DNA from: Microcaldota archaeon
GTDB lineage: Archaea > Micrarchaeota > Micrarchaeia > Micrarchaeales > CABMGC01
Reading direction: 5' to 3'
NCBI GenBank assembly: GCA_027365175.1
Contig: DAHXNY010000006.1
Coordinates: 1 to 47,538 of the forward strand
DNA: 47,538 nt
Below, piece by piece: positions 42,874 through 47,538 of this stretch. The notes under the pieces were generated by a model. The model was not told the origin of the DNA. It searched no databases and saw only the letters and a list, made by a program, of their open reading frames with translations. The position numbers and the translations under genes were made by a program. Numbering within the stretch: the first letter of the stretch is position 1; every line of letters starts with the position of its first letter.

Positions 42874-43227
42874 TCACTTAGTGAACTTTATCATCAAAAT
42901 CAATATCAGCACCATTATGAAACCTGCAACAGGCAGCATCAGTATCGTCATGCTGTCTGCCATCGTCAAAAGAGCTACGGAATAGGTCCATATGAACATT
43001 ATGCCTATTATTATATCGAATGCAATGAATATCGAGAAGTAGTGCATGTACTCGTTCATTATGCTTATCCTTGAACCCGTGCTTGCAGCGGCACTCTCGA
43101 AAGACGAGTTCTTGACCTTGTCTGATCTCTTCCTGTTCCTTATAAGGATGGAGCTGAAGATCATTGCAAAAGGCACTGCAAGCGCAAACAGTATGAATAT
43201 TAAAAGTGCCAGATATACTGAATACAT
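42874..43227 (-). CDS. nuoA: complex I subunit A
   Basis: The product is 117 residues with three TM segments. The central KNSFESAAASTGSRISIMNEYMHYFSIFIAFDI resembles NuoA (usual YESG and Asp/Glu in helix 2). It is the first gene of the leftward nuo operon, which therefore starts near 43240 with a TATA-like region shared with the divergent gene at 43278. Confidence 0.9.
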   Translation of the reverse strand: MYSVYLALLIFILFALAVPFAMIFSSILIRNRKRSDKVKNSSFESAAASTGSRISIMNEYMHYFSIFIAFDIIIGIMFIWTYSVALLTMADSMTILMLPVAGFIMVLILILMIKFTK

Positions 43228-43277
43228 AATAATACTATCACCATGATAGCTTTAATATTTTATAGTTGACAGGAGAG

Positions 43278-43553
43278 ATGATGGTACTTTCTGAAAAAGC
43301 TGCAAGAGTAATAAAAGACGGGGAGATAAAGATAAGGGTTATAAGGAGCGGGATGTATCAGAAGCTGACCTTCACTGTGGCAAAGGAAAAAGCAGGAGAG
43401 ATAGAGTATTACGAGCTTGCCACGGACAGGCTGATAGATGCATCTGAGCTTAGCAGGATAGCCGAGGAGACAGGATTGCCGGTAAGGGCGCATAACGGAA
43501 GGGCGTTTCCTAAAGGGACATCCGCAAGGGACTTCCAGGTTTCATCCCTTTGA
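43278..43553 (+). CDS. unknown small protein
   Basis: The ATG at 43278 gives 91 residues (43281 is also possible); the TATA-like TTTAATATTTTA at about 43250-43261 fits a leaderless start. The product alternates strands and helices (IKIRVIRSGMYQKLTFTVAKEKAGEIEYYELATDRL), with no known motif, and ends FQVSSL. It is cytoplasmic. Its last 12 bases overlap the convergent zinc-finger gene. I do not recognise a family. Confidence 0.6.
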   Translation: MMVLSEKAARVIKDGEIKIRVIRSGMYQKLTFTVAKEKAGEIEYYELATDRLIDASELSRIAEETGLPVRAHNGRAFPKGTSARDFQVSSL

Positions 43554-43694
43554 ACTTATTCTTCTCCCGTGGGCGCACGTTGTGCATACCCCTCTCTTTT
43601 CATCAAAATGCTCGCTGCAGACATGCCTTCCGCATAGCTTGCAGACATGTGAAGCGGGCTTCCCGCATATGTGGCATAATGTGTATTTATCCAT
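43542..43694 (-). CDS. HIT-type zinc-finger mini protein
   Basis: The product is 50 residues with the treble-clef pattern C-x2-C (7, 10), C-x2-C (18, 21), H/C (24, 26, 29) and C-x2-C (37, 40): LCHICGKPASHVCKLCGRHVC. This is a zf-HIT or similar cross-brace finger. It starts directly after the primase-like gene, so they are co-transcribed. Roles in archaea are unknown. Confidence 0.75.
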   Translation of the reverse strand: MDKYTLCHICGKPASHVCKLCGRHVCSEHFDEKRGVCTTCAHGRRISSKG

Positions 43695-44621
43695 CTATTC
43701 ACCAAGTTCAAGCGTACCTTCATAGAGCTCCTTCGCCCTCTTAAGCGATAATGGCTTCAGCCCTTTTGCTTTTGCATATCTGCACTGGTATTTTATGTAT
43801 GAGCCGTTCACATTCGTGTCAGGATTGAGCTCCTTGCACTTCTCTATGTATTCGGTTATTATCTTTTCTGCCTCTTCCTCCGGCATGCTCCTCACGTTTA
43901 TCAGGTATGGAGCCAGTATCAGGTTTACTGTGCGGTGCCTCACGTCGTGTATCGGCGTTTCCAGGATCTTCTCTATCCATCTGTAGATCTTACCTCCCTG
44001 CTGGACTCTTGCCTTCCTTACGGGCCTTTTTACGCTCTTGGCATACTCCAGTATCTCCTTGGGCAGCTTCTTTGTGCTTATTGGAAGATTTGCAGCTATC
44101 CTCTTCCTTGCAGCCTCCGCTATTATCTCTGACAGCTCTGCCAATGAGAGATAGACCTTTCCTTTGTCAAGGCTCCTGTTGACCAGCTGCAGTCCTGCGC
44201 CTTTCTGCTTATTCATTAGGAATTGGTCGAACCTTATGGCAAATGAACCGTCTTCGCCGGTTACAGGTATGCCGAGCTCTTTTGATAGCGCTAGGACATT
44301 ATCCGTCTCCTCTGATGATAGCGCAGACCTTATGCGGTTGCTCTCCGCACTAATGTACACGTTAAGCAGATACCTGTCATTCAGGGCGCTTGCAAGCATC
44401 CTTGAATATACGTAGCTTACCACTATCGATCTCTTTATCTCGTTCAGCTTTACATTCGTAAATTCTGGCGTTCGCCTGCTCAGGTCTTCCTCCAGCCTCA
44501 GCCTGCCCAGCCTGAGGTATTTCTCTTCTATCTTAGATGATGCACTGCTTATTATCTCCATTGCGGCGTTTGAGAACGGGTATTTGTATGAGAATTCAAG
44601 CTTCTCTGCCTCTGATTCCAT
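43695..44621 (-). CDS. DNA primase noncatalytic subunit, PriL N-domain fused to PriX-like domain
   Basis: The product is 308 residues. Residues 1-200 match the helical PriL N-domain: YKYPFSNAAMEIIS at the start, then VVSYVYSRMLASALNDRYLLNVYISAESNRIRSAL, and KVYLSLAELSEIIAEAARKRI. Residues about 215-305 match PriX-type accessory domains: KIYRWIEKILETPIHDVRHRTVNLILAPYLINVRSM then EEAEKIITEYIEKCKEL. Only two Cys exist in the whole protein, so the 4Fe-4S C-domain of normal PriL is absent. It would partner with PriS, which is not in this window. Confidence 0.68.
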   Translation of the reverse strand: MESEAEKLEFSYKYPFSNAAMEIISSASSKIEEKYLRLGRLRLEEDLSRRTPEFTNVKLNEIKRSIVVSYVYSRMLASALNDRYLLNVYISAESNRIRSALSSEETDNVLALSKELGIPVTGEDGSFAIRFDQFLMNKQKGAGLQLVNRSLDKGKVYLSLAELSEIIAEAARKRIAANLPISTKKLPKEILEYAKSVKRPVRKARVQQGGKIYRWIEKILETPIHDVRHRTVNLILAPYLINVRSMPEEEAEKIITEYIEKCKELNPDTNVNGSYIKYQCRYAKAKGLKPLSLKRAKELYEGTLELGE

Positions 44622-44742
44622 GATACTATATACGCACTAATGTATAACATACTTTCTGCATGCCGAGGTTATAGATAGAATCTCCTGCTGGCAGTTCTTT
44701 GAAGAGCTGCTGCGCAGTCCCATCACAGCACCTGCTATCTAC

Positions 44743-45000
44743 TCAGCGTACATACTGGCAGTGGCACATCGCCGTACTTGAGGTTCCGTTTACAGTCTTG
44801 TTTATCCTGTTGATGATCTCTTTGCCGTCATCTCTTGCCTTCACGACAAATCCATACTGCCCTTCTATAACAGATACCTCTTCTACAGAAGCTATAGACA
44901 TCAGCCTCTCTGCAGTCTCGTGCACATTCTCTTTGCTGTTGGGCTTCACAAAAAAATAGTGATAGCTATCAGCAATCCTGCGTATCCCCTTTCTATTCAT
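44743..45000 (-). CDS. stand-alone Lrp/AsnC-type ligand-binding (RAM) domain
   Basis: The product is 85 residues. HYFFVKPNSKENVHETAERLMSIASVEEVSVIEGQYGFVVKAR follows the beta-alpha-beta-beta pattern of the RAM domain, without a helix-turn-helix. Small stand-alone RAM domains probably bind amino acids or partner with Lrp-type regulators. An ATGA overlap joins it to a short upstream frame (44997-45089). Confidence 0.75.
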   Translation of the reverse strand: MNRKGIRRIADSYHYFFVKPNSKENVHETAERLMSIASVEEVSVIEGQYGFVVKARDDGKEIINRINKTVNGTSSTAMCHCQYVR

Positions 45001-45089
45001 TTTTCCACCAAAGCGTTTTTGTCCTTGATATTTTTGAGCTTAAGCTTCTCTCTGGGAGCATGTCCACCAAAAACACACTTGATCGTCAT
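44997..45089 (-). CDS. possible 30-residue protein before the RAM gene
   Basis: ATG 45089 to TGA, giving MTIKCVFGGHAPREKLKLKNIKDKNALVEK in two parts: a hydrophobic start with one Cys/His, then a basic tail. It overlaps the RAM ATG (ATGA). No family match. The frame extends upstream without a start codon before a stop, so a degraded longer gene is possible. Confidence 0.22.
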   Translation of the reverse strand: MTIKCVFGGHAPREKLKLKNIKDKNALVEK

Positions 45090-45456
45090 GCTGGCATTAA
45101 TGCCAATATGGACCGTCTTCCCAAGAGCAGGCTTATCCCCAGTATGTCAGTTGCCGCACCTAATGAAACATAAAAAGGAGATGAAATGAACGCATGTGGG
45201 TTGGTTGGGAAATAAGAAGTAGCCCCGTTTAAGGGTTTATTCTTTGCATTCATTTCATCCACCTGAAACAGGTTTGAATTTCTTTTTATAATAAAATGCC
45301 CTGCACCATAGGTATAAGTGTGTAGCCGATTTTAAGTAATAAATGGATTAATGTGAAATTATATCTATATAATAGCATATCTGATAAAGAAGAGTACCCC
45401 ATTTTATCTGTATTAATAACTAATATAAATAGTATGTACCCTATATTATTGATATT
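45090..45456. other. intergenic stretch of 367 bases
   Basis: No convincing gene was found. A 5-bp inverted repeat ACCTG-AAA-CAGGT lies at 45261-45273. The TATA-like AATATAAATA (45422-45431) belongs to the gene at 45457. The stretch becomes strongly A+T-rich after 45270. Confidence 0.35.
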
Positions 45457-46821
45457 TTGATAAAAAAACTGCCTGTAAAGATTGCAAAGTCGTTTGCCGC
45501 AGTTAAGAAGGAGTACGGCTTCCATCTGCAGGTCAAGTATATACACGGGACATACTGCCTTTTCGAGACAAAGACAAGATATGACGCGGAAACGAGGAAG
45601 CCGGTAAAGGCGACTTCATACATAGGGTGGATTTCCCAAGAAGGGGTGGTGGTTCCAGCAAGGCATCATGCGCCGAAAGAGCCACAGAAAAAAGCAGAGG
45701 TTGAGAGGCCGGAGCATGCTAAAGGTTTGGAGATACAGGAAGATGAGAGAGTAAAAAATCCTGAGACCGAAAAGCATGAGCGGGACATTTTAAGGGCGCT
45801 GTCAATGAATGCGAGGATAACTGTGCCTGAACTTGCAAAGATAACCAGATTAAGTAACACTGCAGTGAACTATCATTTGAGGAACCTTGAAAGAAAGTAC
45901 GACATAAAGTATCTCCTAGAAATAGACATAGAGAAGTTCGGGTACATCAACTACATAGCATTCGTCAAGTTCAAGGACAAGAAACCATCATATGAGGAGA
46001 TTAAGCAGCAGCTGGAAAGAATTTACCATGTTCAGACCGCGATGACCACCAACGGCATATACGATATGGTGATATTCATGACAGTCGGATCTACGGGAGG
46101 TGTAAGGTCTACAATATATGATTTCATGAAAAGATCTTTCCCATCTTATAATGCCGAATTGATCCTGACGCCAGCATACCAAACATTTGGATTCGTCCCT
46201 CTGCGAGATGAATTCTTTGACATTCTTAAAGAAAAGGTCTGGACAAGAGTGAAGGAGAGACCTAGGCCGAGCCATGACGAGATCACAGAGGTGGAGTATA
46301 AAGTACTTAGGGCGATGAACAGTAATGCATCTGCAGATTTTAGTTCGATAGATAAAAAAATCGGTGCGGACAAAGGCAGAGCGAATTATGCATACTACAA
46401 ATTAATGAATAGAGGAATAATAAAAAGGGCTACGATATCCATGCAGAAGCTACCGACTAACGGAGATATGATATTCATACTAAACCATACAAAATTTGAA
46501 GAATGGGATAAAACAAGAAAGAACCTTCTCATGGAGATAATAAAAGAAGGCAGACTTAACTATGACTCTTATCCGTTCACATGCGACATTATGGCCCCGC
46601 GAGGAGTATTAATGGTAAACCACGTGTCAGAAGGAGAAGAAGTTGAAATAAAGAAAGATACAGTAATGAATGTGATAAAAGGAATGCATTTAGAGATTCT
46701 TAATATAAACAGTGTACCTGTAGGAACGGTAGATAATAGACTATTTGATAAAAAAGAAACTAGCCAGTTTGAACTACTGGTTTCAGAATATGGTATTTCG
46801 CAGGATAACATATTGAGTTAA
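45457..46821 (+). CDS. double Lrp/AsnC-like regulator with an extra N-terminal domain
   Basis: The product is 454 residues from a TTG near a TATA box. Residues 1-70 (VKIAKSFAAVKKEYGFHLQVKYIHG..., KPVKATSYIGWISQEG) resemble the start of some archaeal transposases (YxG-I-x-x-x-G ending). A charged linker follows. An AsnC-type HTH is at about 110-160 (HERDILRALSMNARITVPELAKITRLSNTAVNYHLRNLERK) with a RAM-like sensor to about 240. A second HTH is at about 285-335 and another RAM-like domain at the end. The tandem layout suggests a pseudo-dimer. The gene's second half is more A+T-rich than the first. Confidence 0.7.
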   Translation: MIKKLPVKIAKSFAAVKKEYGFHLQVKYIHGTYCLFETKTRYDAETRKPVKATSYIGWISQEGVVVPARHHAPKEPQKKAEVERPEHAKGLEIQEDERVKNPETEKHERDILRALSMNARITVPELAKITRLSNTAVNYHLRNLERKYDIKYLLEIDIEKFGYINYIAFVKFKDKKPSYEEIKQQLERIYHVQTAMTTNGIYDMVIFMTVGSTGGVRSTIYDFMKRSFPSYNAELILTPAYQTFGFVPLRDEFFDILKEKVWTRVKERPRPSHDEITEVEYKVLRAMNSNASADFSSIDKKIGADKGRANYAYYKLMNRGIIKRATISMQKLPTNGDMIFILNHTKFEEWDKTRKNLLMEIIKEGRLNYDSYPFTCDIMAPRGVLMVNHVSEGEEVEIKKDTVMNVIKGMHLEILNINSVPVGTVDNRLFDKKETSQFELLVSEYGISQDNILS

Positions 46822-46847
46822 TTAAACACGTCATCTGCACCAACAGA

Positions 46848-46889
46848 TTAACCGCTGTCGCCTCCTCCGCCAGTTTTTCCTCCGGACAT
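46848..46889 (-). CDS. candidate Gly-rich 13-residue micropeptide
   Basis: MSGGKTGGGGDSG, ending in TAA. A Shine-Dalgarno AGGTGA lies five bases upstream (46900-46895), and a leftward TTTAAAAA (46922-46929) sits at TATA distance. A longer basic frame (46831-46893) starts four bases earlier in another frame with poor SD spacing. Expression is not shown. Confidence 0.25.
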   Translation of the reverse strand: MSGGKTGGGGDSG

Positions 46890-46944
46890 ACATTTCACCT
46901 GAATAAATTTCCGCTTGCAGCTTTAAAAACAATGCTATTTGCAT

Positions 46945-46962
46945 GTTATATTGGCATATAAC
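46945..46962. promoter_or_regulatory. GTTATAT-TGGC-ATATAAC inverted repeat
   Basis: Seven-base arms are perfect complements. It lies in the gap before the last gene, near leftward and rightward promoter-like sequences, and shares the GTTATA core with the other palindromes of the window. Confidence 0.4.
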
Positions 46963-47091
46963 CGTGACGACAGCAATAAGGATGAGCTTTTAACATACGG
47001 GAATCTCAGTACATAACATACAGTATAAACAGGTTGGGGCTTCTCCCTATTGGCTTATAAACTTTGAAAGAATATGTTGTAACGTGTTATA

Positions 47092-47538
47092 ATGGCAGAA
47101 TTAAGTGATATACTAAGCGAAGATTCACTGAGATATGTGACACAGCTTCAACCGGTTATCAGGAAGAAGTACAATATAGACGTTGAGGAACTTTTGAAGG
47201 AGCCTGCTAATTACGAAGATAATCCAGGCATGGCAGACAAGATAAGAGCGATTGAGAGGGATATTGACTCGTTCTTCGACCAGAGGATAGCAGGCATGGG
47301 GAGCGAGGCAGCTGAATTGAAGAGTGCACTGGCAGCCATAGATGGGGATACGAAGAAGATAACACAGGCCATAACTACAAAGGCTTCCATAGCCCAGGTG
47401 CCATTTGTCAGGCCGCTGTTCGTTGATGCCCAGGAGCGTGAGGAGATAGTAATAGAAGGATATGACGCTTCTGTTGACCAGCTCGTCACCAGGATGATAA
47501 ACATATCAGATTACATAGCAGACTTATCAACCGTCTAC
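47092..47538 (+). CDS. unknown protein cut by the right edge
   Basis: ATG 47092 opens 149 codons without a stop. TATA-like TTATAAA at 47055-47061 and a near-palindrome (47078-47091) abut the start. The visible part is helical and soluble, with charged blocks (SLRYVTQLQPVIRKKYNIDVEELL, ADKIRAIERDIDSFFDQRI). I do not recognise the family. Confidence 0.6.
   Translation, partial: MAELSDILSEDSLRYVTQLQPVIRKKYNIDVEELLKEPANYEDNPGMADKIRAIERDIDSFFDQRIAGMGSEAAELKSALAAIDGDTKKITQAITTKASIAQVPFVRPLFVDAQEREEIVIEGYDASVDQLVTRMINISDYIADLSTVY

Noticed and set aside
44622-44742. Small frames on both strands between the primase and RAM genes
   Set aside because: All are short shadows with no ribosome-binding site, TATA or recognisable product.
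1-47538. CRISPR array or insertion sequence
   Set aside because: I saw no regularly spaced direct repeats and no complete transposase with terminal inverted repeats; only a transposase-like N-domain at 45457 and an unknown basic fragment at the left edge.

Overview
The window looks like a chromosomal segment of an archaeon. It carries archaeal/eukaryal-type ribosomal proteins (L15e, S26e and the L3-L4-L23-L2-S19-L22-S3-L29 cluster ending in eIF1/SUI1), pelota, Sua5, a KEOPS Pcc1-like subunit, a PriL-type primase subunit, a tRNA with an intron, and TATA-box promoters placed so that many genes look leaderless. Gene packing is tight, many stops and starts overlap, and GTG/TTG starts are common. 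Complex I without an electron-input module, copper handling and small proteins would fit an acidophilic, ARMAN/Micrarchaeota-like lineage. That placement is inference from content, not from a search.

Layout. 1-930: a truncated unknown gene, a divergent AbrB/MazE-like DNA-binding protein between two palindromes, and a gene-poor stretch. 930-7.8 kb: a K+ channel, then L15e, Pcc1 and the ribosomal operon. 7.8-9.4 kb: a secreted Ig-like protein and an unknown protein whose stop codon lies inside tRNA-Asn. 9.4-13.5 kb: an accessory segment (DUF1905/YdeI-like protein, deaminase, YxFxxD-type surface protein, DUF1634 plus TauE/SafE exporter) bounded by the two halves of one broken glyoxalase-fold (VOC) gene in opposite orientations. 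13.5-15.9 kb: a copper operon (mini YHS protein, Cys-rich mini protein, YHS-fused P1B ATPase). 15.9-20.6 kb: 6-phosphogluconate dehydrogenase with a Gfo/Idh/MocA oxidoreductase, a DUF3311/sodium:solute symporter pair and a phosphoribosyltransferase. 20.6-24.3 kb: DEAD-box helicase, mini zinc ribbon, MFS transporter, 3-methyladenine glycosylase, tRNA-Ala with an intron. 24.4-34.4 kb: acidic mini protein, hydrolase, aldo/keto reductase, second K+ channel, Sua5, pelota, FtsZ, PolX, glutamate dehydrogenase, a regulator and a degenerate RpiB-fold protein. 34.4-43.2 kb: S26e, a zinc-finger membrane protein and a ten-gene complex I operon nuoABCDHIJKLN lacking nuoM and nuoEFG. 43.2-47.5 kb: small zinc protein, a PriL-PriX-like primase fusion, an Lrp-type sensor domain, a double Lrp-like regulator and a gene cut by the right edge.

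How the parts fit: Sua5 and Pcc1 belong to t6A tRNA modification, and pelota to ribosome rescue. The dehydrogenase pair suggests an oxidative pentose-phosphate branch. Complex I without an NADH module suggests a membrane proton pump fed by an unknown donor. The observations I rate highest are the VOC gene apparently split by an inversion at an 11-base inverted microhomology, the PriL-PriX fusion without Fe-S cysteines, the copper operon built on YHS domains, and recurring GTTATA-type palindromes at promoters.
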